This document shows positions 1-5,135 of a DNA stretch of 7,166 nt, piece after piece. The position numbers and the translations under genes were made by a program. This stretch comes from Propionibacteriaceae bacterium (GTDB lineage Bacteria > Actinomycetota > Actinomycetes > Propionibacteriales > Propionibacteriaceae), in the NCBI GenBank assembly GCA_009781325.1, contig WQYJ01000101.1, forward strand, positions 1 to 7,166, read 5' to 3'. Below the pieces are notes generated by a model that worked only from the letters and a program-made list of their open reading frames with translations, had not been told where the DNA came from and did not search any database. Each line of letters opens with the position of its first letter. Position 1 is the first letter of the stretch.

Positions 1-1
1 C

Positions 2-214
2 ATCGGTTCACTGGTCGGAATTGTCTTAGGTTTCGGCTTAGCTCTCATCGGTCAGCATGCTCTGTCAGGGCTGTCAATTGCCGCCTTGAGCATCCCGTGG
101 ATCTGGATCGTTGGTCTGTTCGTGCTATGTCTCATCGCAGGAATGCTGGCTCCCATTGGCCCCGCCTGGCGAGCCGCCAAGCTTCCCATGCGAGGAGAAC
201 TGGTTACTGACTAG
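2..214 (+). CDS. ABC transporter permease, FtsX/MacB type, C-terminal fragment (5' end outside window)
   Basis: This frame is open from the first complete codon at position 2 to a TAG stop at 212-214 and encodes 70 residues. The beginning of the gene lies outside the window. Two hydrophobic segments are visible, at about residues 1-17 (glycine-rich, IGSLVGIVLGFGLALIG) and 32-50 (PWIWIVGLFVLCLIAGMLA). They are followed by a short basic tail beginning PIGPAWRAAKLPMRGEL. Two closing membrane helices with a glycine before a P-A-x-R-A-A-like tail are typical of the end of FtsX/MacB-type permeases, which work with an ATPase to move lipoproteins, peptides or drugs, or to act mechanically. The substrate cannot be told from this piece. 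The gene is convergent with the large repeat-protein gene and their ends overlap by 11 bp (204-214), with no terminator between them. Family assignment is by pattern, and only the tail is seen. Confidence 0.72.
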   Translation: MGSLVGIVLGFGLALIGQHALSGLSIAALSIPWIWIVGLFVLCLIAGMLAPIGPAWRAAKLPMRGELVTD

Positions 215-3167
215 GTTCCACTGATTCATCCACGCTGTGATGTGTGGGTATCTTTGTACCCGCCGGGTTACAGCAGGTGACAATCTTGGCATATTTGTGG
301 ATATCATGGATGATCGTTGTTTCACCGTCACCGGTGTGTTCGTCGGTGCTCGGCGAGGTCGTTTCGCCTGCGCAGTATTTGTATCCTCGCGGAACGATGT
401 AATCTGCCGAGATGGCGCGGGCGCCGCCAGAGCTGATCAGACAACCTGACCTGATAACTAGAGCCGAAGCACTGACACCATAGCAGAAGATCAAGTCGGA
501 TTCGCTGCCTGTGGCAGTGACATACGCACCACCTGTGATGGTGAGAGTGTCATCATAAAAGAGGTAGATGCCTATGCCTGCCTGGGGAGGGCGAGTAGCG
601 GTGTTGCTCGTACCTGTGAGGCTGCCGGGTCCAGTGATGGTCAGAGCGCCGAGCACAATTATTCCAGCAGGTACGCCACTGTCTAAGGTGCCAGCGGTGA
701 TCGCATTGTCACCTTTGAGGTGGATCGTGGTATCACCCGGTAGAAGTAAAGCTAACCCAGCTTTCGTCACATGCGTAAACCTGATCAGGGTGAGGGTTTT
801 TGTGGAAGCCTTCCATGCCCACTGTCCTCGGCCATACTCACCATGGCCATCGACGTAGATACTGGGTTCGAGATTCCACCCGCGTTCAGACGATGGTCCA
901 GTCACCGGAATCGGCCAGGCTGAAGCGTTTTTGTGACTGGCATCGATGGTTGCCTGCGAGCCACCTTCCTCTAACACAGCATCGGGGGAGATCACCGTCT
1001 GGCTCGCACAATAGAGGTATCCGCGTGGGATAACGCATGTCGAGGAGAGCGCAGATCGTGCACCGACAGCGTAGAAGGAACCTCCGTTGAGGATGAGTCC
1101 AGCCGCGAAAATGCCATAGTGGCGGCCACGACCCACCTCGGAGCCACGTGCATCAACGTACACACCACGAAGAATCCGCAGGGCGCCCTTGTTGTTGAGG
1201 TGGATGCCAGTAGCATCACTGGTAGTGGCAGTATCGGAGTCAATCGCACAATACAGGGTTCCGGAACCAGTAATGGTGAGATCACCCATCGCGACTATCC
1301 CAAACGATGGGTCATTCTTGCCTGCGGATAGCGATGAACTCGAGACGTGATTGTAACCTTGGATGACCAGAGTCGTATCACTGGGCAGGACCAGACCACA
1401 GTCGGCGGACGTGGAGTACTGGAGGTTAGTCAGAGTGAGGGTTTTCGTTGAATGCTTCCATGACCAGGTTCCCCCAGCATAGGAACCAGAGCCATCACAT
1501 ATCGCAGTGGTCAGGAAATCCCATCGGGATTCTAGTGTTGGGCCAGCAGGGGGAATGGGGGCGATCTGCGCGTACCGACTGGTGTGGTCGATGATCGTCG
1601 TCTTTCCGTTGCCGGGGTGTGAATCCTGGGTTGAATCTGTCGTCTCGGATGTGAGGTAGGAATGCATGCTTGGTACGACGAAATTAGATGACAGGGCACG
1701 AGTATTACCTGTAGCGATGAGTGTGGCACCAGAGATGATGAGGTTGGATGCCCAAGCCCCGTAACTCTCGCCGCCTCGTACTACCTGCCCTGCAGAAGCG
1801 ATGACGGTTGCTCCGCCGCGAATCTCTAGGGTTCTCTTGTTAGTCACCGAAATGGCGGAACTGCTTTGATCGGTCTGGCCCGCCATACCGGCCTCGACAT
1901 CAAGGGTGCCGTCTCCGAGAATGGTGAGACTTCCCTGCGCATCAATCCCCTTGCTGGTGCCGCTTCCACCCGTACTGACGATTCTATTAGCACCCTGGAG
2001 ATGGATCACCCCTGAAGATAGCTTCAGTGCAATCTCTGCTTTTGTGACATGGGTCATGCCATTTAGGGTGAGAGTCTTGGTGTCCAGTGACCAGGCCCAG
2101 ACCCCATCGCGATAACTTCCGGAGCAGCTCTTCGTTGTTGGGGAGAACTCCCATGAACTGCTGCGTGAAGGGTTGTACGAGATAGCCGGCCCAATTTGTA
2201 CCCACTTGTGTTTGCCGTTGACAATCTTTGTCAGACCGTCGCCGGTGAGGTTGGTGGAGCTTGAAGCTGTGAGCTCATTGACAAAATAGGGATACCTGTG
2301 AGGAACGGTGTAATCCAAGGACATGGCGCGAGTATCACCGCAGGCGACAAGGGTGGCGTTGGTGATGGTCAAGTTCGAGACACGAATTCCGAGACTGATA
2401 TCGCAGGCTTCACCGCCCTTGGCAACAACAGTCGCACCCCCTGCGATCGTGAGGGCTCCATTCGAGTCAAGAGATATTCCATAGGAGTCACTGTCTGGGC
2501 CTGCTGTTCCGCCTGTGGCTCGTAAGGCACCAGTTCCGCAAATGGTGAGATCGCCGCGTACGTAAATCCCCGACGTGTCTGATAGTCCTTCGTATGTGCT
2601 GCCAAGTGTGCTCACCCCTTGGAGGTTGATCGTTGAACCAGGGGGAAGCCACAACGCGTAATTATCGGAAGTGACATGGGTGATGTTATCTAATGTGAGA
2701 GTCTTGGTGGATTGCTTCCACGACCACATCCCACCGCCATAAAAGCCTGAGGCATTGAGCGTGGCATCGGAAAAATTCCACGTTTCTGTCTGGCAGGGGC
2801 CGGTGGGAGCCCCCAGCGCGGATCTTTTGGTCTCGTCACGCATCGCAGTGGTGTCACTCTTGTCACCCAATGCTGCTTCCTGTGTGAACCCAAGGTCGAG
2901 TTTGTATTGCAGTAAGCGTTCGATCTCTTTATCCAGACCAGGTCGGTGCATTGTACGCAGCTCGATTCCTCCAACCGACACAGCATCGATGGTCGTTGCA
3001 GTGACCGTTTCATCCGCCGAAATAGCCGGATCTCCGATGGCAATTCCATCGTTCAGGGCATATTCAATGCCTGTCGTTGTACCAGTGTCCGCCGTGGACT
3101 CGGTACGCCTGCGCACCTTTGTGCGCTGGCTTCGCGGTTCATCCATACCAAAACAGCCTATTCCCAT
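204..3167 (-). CDS. Large four-repeat beta-helix protein, carbohydrate-binding/adhesin-like, function unknown
   Basis: The gene encodes 987 residues from ATG at 3167 to TAA at 204-206. Residues 1-128 are a polar, Thr- and Asp-rich region with a probable helix around residues 78-98. Four diverged modules follow, starting at Trp130, Trp339, Trp549 and Trp764. Each opens with a W-[ND/E]-[FL] and a W-[SA]-W-K/S..TKTLTL block. Each continues with stacked short beta motifs of the form GI-x-x-x-G-x-LTI-x-G-x-G-x-L, then a GGATV-like rung, and closes with a Pro/Tyr-rich linker ending in TTI-like and Y-A-x-I-like strands. This pattern suggests a right-handed beta-helix like the Cthe_2159-type carbohydrate-binding domain proteins (inference by pattern only). 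No signal peptide, transmembrane segment or LPXTG anchor is visible, which is odd for such a protein. No good Shine-Dalgarno lies before 3167. ATG at 3146 (residue 8), with a weak AGG about 10 bases upstream, is an alternative. The protein has about 16 cysteines. The last roughly 20 residues are read from a vapC remnant in another frame. Confidence 0.8.
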   Translation of the reverse strand: MGIGCFGMDEPRSQRTKVRRRTESTADTGTTTGIEYALNDGIAIGDPAISADETVTATTIDAVSVGGIELRTMHRPGLDKEIERLLQYKLDLGFTQEAALGDKSDTTAMRDETKRSALGAPTGPCQTETWNFSDATLNASGFYGGGMWSWKQSTKTLTLDNITHVTSDNYALWLPPGSTINLQGVSTLGSTYEGLSDTSGIYVRGDLTICGTGALRATGGTAGPDSDSYGISLDSNGALTIAGGATVVAKGGEACDISLGIRVSNLTITNATLVACGDTRAMSLDYTVPHRYPYFVNELTASSSTNLTGDGLTKIVNGKHKWVQIGPAISYNPSRSSSWEFSPTTKSCSGSYRDGVWAWSLDTKTLTLNGMTHVTKAEIALKLSSGVIHLQGANRIVSTGGSGTSKGIDAQGSLTILGDGTLDVEAGMAGQTDQSSSAISVTNKRTLEIRGGATVIASAGQVVRGGESYGAWASNLIISGATLIATGNTRALSSNFVVPSMHSYLTSETTDSTQDSHPGNGKTTIIDHTSRYAQIAPIPPAGPTLESRWDFLTTAICDGSGSYAGGTWSWKHSTKTLTLTNLQYSTSADCGLVLPSDTTLVIQGYNHVSSSSLSAGKNDPSFGIVAMGDLTITGSGTLYCAIDSDTATTSDATGIHLNNKGALRILRGVYVDARGSEVGRGRHYGIFAAGLILNGGSFYAVGARSALSSTCVIPRGYLYCASQTVISPDAVLEEGGSQATIDASHKNASAWPIPVTGPSSERGWNLEPSIYVDGHGEYGRGQWAWKASTKTLTLIRFTHVTKAGLALLLPGDTTIHLKGDNAITAGTLDSGVPAGIIVLGALTITGPGSLTGTSNTATRPPQAGIGIYLFYDDTLTITGGAYVTATGSESDLIFCYGVSASALVIRSGCLISSGGARAISADYIVPRGYKYCAGETTSPSTDEHTGDGETTIIHDIHKYAKIVTCCNPAGTKIPTHHSVDESVEPSQ
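225..268 (-). pseudogene. vapC remnant, about 44 bp, embedded in the 3' end of the repeat-protein gene
   Basis: Without gaps, 36 of 44 bases here match 3431-3474, which lies inside the live vapC on the same strand. Translated in the vapC frame the fragment reads TRRVQRYPHITAWM, against TRRAQRYARITTWV in the live toxin, so 9 of 14 residues are identical. Several of the mismatches are at third codon positions. Similarity fades at both sides: the PIN-domain residues before and after are not present, so no toxin can be made. The stretch is at the same time read in another frame as residues 967-981 of the repeat protein. Chance resemblance cannot be fully excluded over so short a length, but agreement at both DNA and protein level makes common origin more likely. 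Confidence 0.55.
279..878 (-). repeat. Beta-helix module 4 of the repeat protein
   Basis: Residues 764-963. It starts at WNLEPSI and contains QWAWKASTKTLTLIR, then GIIVLGALTITGPGSLTG, TLTITGGAYVTATG and LVIRSGCLISSGGARAIS, and ends near KYAKIV. The module homology stops right before the stretch that matches vapC, so the present C-terminus of the protein is not part of the repeat. Confidence 0.7.
906..1523 (-). repeat. Beta-helix module 3 of the repeat protein
   Basis: Residues 549-754. It starts at WDFLTTA and contains TWSWKHSTKTLTLTN, then GIVAMGDLTITGSGTLYC, GALRILRGVYVDARG and LILNGGSFYAVGARSALS, and ends near AWPIP. Its opening block is close to that of module 1 at the DNA level, on the plus strand around 1435-1470 against 2695-2730. 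This points to internal duplication followed by divergence. Confidence 0.7.
1557..2153 (-). repeat. Beta-helix module 2 of the repeat protein
   Basis: Residues 339-537. It starts at WEFSPTT and contains VWAWSLDTKTLTLNG, then GIDAQGSLTILGDGTLDVEA, TLEIRGGATVIASAG and LIISGATLIATGNTRALS, and ends near RYAQIAP. Its module-opening block is the most changed of the four (SLD where the others have a Lys-x-Ser-Thr). Confidence 0.7.
2187..2780 (-). repeat. Beta-helix module 1 of the repeat protein
   Basis: Residues 130-327. It starts at the ETWNFS block and contains MWSWKQSTKTLTLDN, then GIYVRGDLTICGTGALRATG, GISLDSNGALTIAGGATVVA and LTITNATLVACGDTRAMS, and ends near KHKWVQIGP. Its start is 209 residues before that of module 2. 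The boundaries come from eye alignment of the four copies. Confidence 0.7.
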
Positions 3168-3173
3168 TGTCAG

Positions 3174-3216
3174 GCATAATCTAGATTTCAGATTGCATAA
3201 TCATACGCAAATCTGA
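3174..3216 (-). promoter_or_regulatory. Candidate promoter/operator upstream of the repeat-protein gene
   Basis: The 64-bp gap between vapC and the repeat-protein gene is AT-rich and structured. The octamer GCATAATC occurs twice as a direct repeat, at 3174-3181 and 3195-3202, 21 bp apart, so on one face of the helix. TCAGATT at 3188-3194 and AATCTGA at 3210-3216 form an inverted repeat. On the minus strand TATGAT at 3205-3200 is a 5 of 6 match to a sigma-70 -10 box, but no convincing -35 box is seen. A start near 3193 would give a leader of about 25 nt without a Shine-Dalgarno. This may be a promoter with a bound regulator, but this is inference. Confidence 0.35.
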
Positions 3217-3231
3217 TAAACGAGCGTTTTT

Positions 3232-3633
3232 TTATCCAATAATCTCAACCAAGGGTTCCAAACCAGCAAAGTCATGAGGATTGAGGGTAAACAGCGGAAG
3301 TGATTGAGACGCCGCGACAGCAGCAATCAGCAAGTCAAAACGGCGCGGGCGCGGATTACGCCCTGTATGTAAGACTAGAGCGACGAGTTCGCCGTACGAC
3401 TCTGCGGCTCGCTGGTCAAATGGCAGCGGTTTCACCCACGTTGTGATGCGTGCGTATCTCTGTGCGCGACGGGTCGCTTCAAGCGGGTCGGGTGCGCAGG
3501 CGATTCCGTAGCTGAGTTCTGCCAAGGTGATAGATGAGATAGACCCCTGGATGGGCAGCCCAATCGTGTTGCGTGCTCGGACAATATCTATCACCACAGA
3601 GGTGTCGAGTAATCCTTGTTCATGCTTAGGCAA
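3232..3633 (-). CDS. vapC: VapC-type PIN-domain ribonuclease toxin
   Basis: This is the toxin of a type II toxin-antitoxin pair. PIN-domain toxins are Mg2+-dependent RNases that cut tRNA or rRNA and stop growth when the antitoxin is lost. The start used here is TTG at 3633, giving 133 residues, a usual VapC length. It overlaps the antitoxin stop by 8 bp and has GAGG 9 bases upstream. In-frame ATG codons at 3648 and 3669 are possible starts but lack a well-placed Shine-Dalgarno. The acidic PIN residues are all present: Asp10 in LLDTSVVID, Glu39 in TLAELSYG, Asp100 in RRFDLLIAAVA, and Asp121 in TLNPHDF. The toxin therefore looks active. It is translated after, and probably coupled to, the antitoxin gene. 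The RNA target cannot be read from the sequence. Confidence 0.88.
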   Translation of the reverse strand: MPKHEQGLLDTSVVIDIVRARNTIGLPIQGSISSITLAELSYGIACAPDPLEATRRAQRYARITTWVKPLPFDQRAAESYGELVALVLHTGRNPRPRRFDLLIAAVAASQSLPLFTLNPHDFAGLEPLVEIIG

Positions 3634-3880
3634 GACGATCACCCTCATCACCAAAGAAGCTATCAGCATCAGCTCTTAATTGAGCAGCATCCTGCGGTGG
3701 TAAGTCACTCAGAGCCGCGAAGAGTTCATCAGTGGGCACCAAAAGACGAGGCCCCTTCAGGGGAAGCAAAGTCCCCACCGGCTGGCCGTTGCGAGTAATG
3801 GTGAAACTGTCACCAGCCTCAAGACGATCCATAATGCGCGCTGAGTCATTTCGTAAATCCCGCTGAGAAATAGTAGTCAT
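3626..3880 (-). CDS. vapB: Phd/YefM-family antitoxin of the VapBC pair
   Basis: The gene encodes 84 residues from ATG at 3880 to TAA at 3626-3628. Residues 1-40 (MTTISQRDLRNDSARIMDRL, then the GDSFTITRNGQPVGTLLPL stretch) are the classic Phd/YefM DNA-binding fold with its G-x-P-V-A/G-x-L ending. Residues 45-84 are acidic, contain helix-forming stretches (DELFAALSDL, DAAQLRADAD) and would wrap around the toxin. The protein should neutralise the VapC encoded right after it and, with it, repress its own promoter. No Shine-Dalgarno precedes the ATG. An extended -10 box ends 7 bases before it, so the mRNA may be leaderless. The gene is divergent from the hydrolase gene, with 163 bp between them. 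The name vapB follows the toxin type. By fold the protein could equally be called Phd. Confidence 0.88.
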   Translation of the reverse strand: MTTISQRDLRNDSARIMDRLEAGDSFTITRNGQPVGTLLPLKGPRLLVPTDELFAALSDLPPQDAAQLRADADSFFGDEGDRLA

Positions 3881-3887
3881 GTATCAC

Positions 3888-3896
3888 AGTGTAGCA
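3888..3896 (-). promoter_or_regulatory. Extended -10 promoter element for vapBC
   Basis: On the minus strand the sequence reads TGC followed by TACACT (3893-3888), an extended -10 element with 4 of 6 matches to TATAAT. No good -35 box is visible 16-18 bases upstream. Transcription would start about 7 bases downstream, at or next to the A of the vapB ATG (3880). CACAGT occurs as a direct repeat at 3885-3890 and 3905-3910, 20 bp apart and overlapping this element, so it could be the antitoxin's operator (inference). Confidence 0.4.
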
Positions 3897-4008
3897 CCTA
3901 GTGACACAGTTCACTCGAGGTGGTTATCCTGTCTCCATCTCAGAACAGAACCTCGGCCTGGGCAGAAGTTGTCTCGACGAATAACAGCCGGATAGATCCT
4001 AATCGCGT

Positions 4009-4048
4009 ACCATGGAAGTAACTGCGAAACCAAGGAGTTTTCCATGGT
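4009..4048 (+). promoter_or_regulatory. Inverted repeat enclosing the hydrolase ribosome binding site and containing its start codon
   Basis: ACCATGGAA at 4009-4017 is a perfect reverse complement of TTCCATGGT at 4040-4048, with a 22-base spacer. G-U pairs could extend the stem by one at each end. In the mRNA the 3' arm contains the ATG start (4044-4046), while the AAGGAG Shine-Dalgarno (4032-4037) lies in the loop. The structure could restrain translation start. Each arm also contains CCATGG, itself a palindrome, so part of the match may be coincidence. A weak promoter upstream (TTGTCT at 3969-3974, 18 bases, TAGATC at 3993-3998) is too poor to list by itself. Nothing else is seen in the remainder of the 3881-4043 gap apart from the vapBC promoter. 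Confidence 0.4.
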
Positions 4049-5024
4049 GGATGTTGTGAAGACTGTGTCTGGTTTTCCTTCAGCGGGACGCTATACCGCT
4101 GATGGTGATCCAGCGGTGATTTCTGTGAAGACGTGGTCGGGTGATGAACCGCCAAAGGGGATATTGCAGCTAAATCATGGGATGCAGGAATACATTGATC
4201 GTTACGATGAGTTCGCCCGGATTGCCGTGACGCACCGATGGCGTGTGGTGGGGATGGACTTCATTGGGCACGGAGATTCAGTGGAAACTGACGACCAATT
4301 GGCTTTCACTGGGGTGAAGCTTGCTGGTGGGCGGAATCCGTTCCTAGAGGATGTGCATACTTTGCGGGTCCAGACCCAACGGGACTGGCCCGGACTGCCG
4401 TACTTCATGCTTGGTCACTCCATGGGGTCCTTTGTTCTGCGCGCCTATCTGCGCGAACATGGACAGGGATTGCAGGGTGCGATCATCTCCGGAACCTCAG
4501 CGATGGGCAAACCCCTGATCTGGTTCGGACAATCTCTTCTGGGCACCCTCGATCTTTTCTATCCTCCCACTCATCGCTCGACTCTGTTTGAGTCGATGTC
4601 GGTGGGTGCTTACGAGACAGCATTTCGCAGACCGGGAGAGAAGGCGACTGGGTTTGAGTGGTTGTCCCGTGACCCTGTGGAGGTCGGCAAATACATTGAG
4701 GATTATCGATGCGGGATGGTATTCACGATGGCAGCCAATCATCTGCTCATGGATGTTGTCTCGAAGGCCAACGCCGGGTCAACCTACGCTTCGACGCATA
4801 AGGATCTGCCGATACTGATTGTCTCAGGCAAGTCCGATCCTGTCGGAGCCATGGCAGTGGGTGTACGCAAGGTTGCAGACAGCTATCGGCGGGCAGGAAT
4901 CACAGATCTGACAGTGAATCTCTACCCCGAAGCCCGTCACGAACTCTTTCACGAAACCAACCGCATCGAGGTCTACACCGACATCCTAACCTGGATGGAC
5001 GAGCGCATCCCGGAACATCAATGA
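4044..5024 (+). CDS. Alpha/beta hydrolase, lysophospholipase/monoacylglycerol lipase-like (serine aminopeptidase S33 family)
   Basis: The gene encodes 326 residues. The start is fixed by AAGGAG at 4032-4037, six bases before the ATG. The family members are serine esterases that cleave monoacylglycerols, lysophospholipids or related esters, usually in the cytoplasm or at the membrane. The catalytic triad is complete. Ser126 sits in the nucleophile elbow GHSMGS, Asp265 in LIVSGKSDPVG and His299 in PEARHELFHE. His45-Gly46 in LNHGMQEY forms the oxyanion region, and the following IDRYDEFARI and VVGMDFIGHGDS blocks are the hallmarks of this Hydrolase_4 group. Residues of about 150-245 form the cap that sets substrate choice. 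There is no signal peptide. The gene is monocistronic, divergent from vapBC and convergent with groEL. The substrate is unknown. Confidence 0.9.
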   Translation: MVDVVKTVSGFPSAGRYTADGDPAVISVKTWSGDEPPKGILQLNHGMQEYIDRYDEFARIAVTHRWRVVGMDFIGHGDSVETDDQLAFTGVKLAGGRNPFLEDVHTLRVQTQRDWPGLPYFMLGHSMGSFVLRAYLREHGQGLQGAIISGTSAMGKPLIWFGQSLLGTLDLFYPPTHRSTLFESMSVGAYETAFRRPGEKATGFEWLSRDPVEVGKYIEDYRCGMVFTMAANHLLMDVVSKANAGSTYASTHKDLPILIVSGKSDPVGAMAVGVRKVADSYRRAGITDLTVNLYPEARHELFHETNRIEVYTDILTWMDERIPEHQ

Positions 5025-5095
5025 GCCGGCGTACTTTGTCGTCGCTTTGGCGACAGATCCCTCCCGTTATTGGATTTTGGTTGCTTGGGCATGGA

Positions 5096-5126
5096 AAAGG
5101 GGGTCGGGTTTTGCCCGACCCCCTTT
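5096..5126. terminator. Bidirectional intrinsic terminator between the hydrolase gene and groEL
   Basis: This is a perfect 13-bp GC-rich stem (5096-5108 AAAGGGGGTCGGG with 5114-5126) and a 5-base loop TTTTG. It starts 71 bases after the hydrolase stop and lies 9 bases beyond the groEL stop. The A-A-A and T-T-T ends of the stem give a short U-tract in either direction (UUUU for groEL, UUU then ACUU for the hydrolase), so it can end both convergent transcripts. It fits groEL slightly better. Confidence 0.9.
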
Positions 5127-5135
5127 ACTTGGCTG

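Noticed and set aside
125..331. Minus-strand open frame of 68 codons as an intact gene
   Set aside because: Only the 14-residue stretch TRRVQRYPHITAWM resembles VapC. The rest overlaps the permease end and the repeat gene and has no PIN residues. It is reported as a vapC remnant, not a gene.
2755..3216. Plus-strand open frame of 153 codons opposite the start of the repeat-protein gene
   Set aside because: It mirrors the repeat-protein N-terminal coding region, its product has no recognisable domain, and no promoter or Shine-Dalgarno is evident.
3218..3233. Small hairpin followed by seven T on the plus strand as a terminator
   Set aside because: The stem has only four base pairs, and there is no plus-strand gene upstream that would use it. 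In the minus direction there is no U-tract.
3969..3998. TTGTCT and TAGATC as a promoter for the hydrolase gene
   Set aside because: Matches are 4 of 6 and 3 of 6 only, with 18-base spacing. Such pairs are common by chance, so it is not listed as a feature.
5041..5054. GTCGC/GCGAC hairpin after the hydrolase stop as its terminator
   Set aside because: Five base pairs and no T-run. The 13-bp stem at 5096-5126 is a far better candidate.
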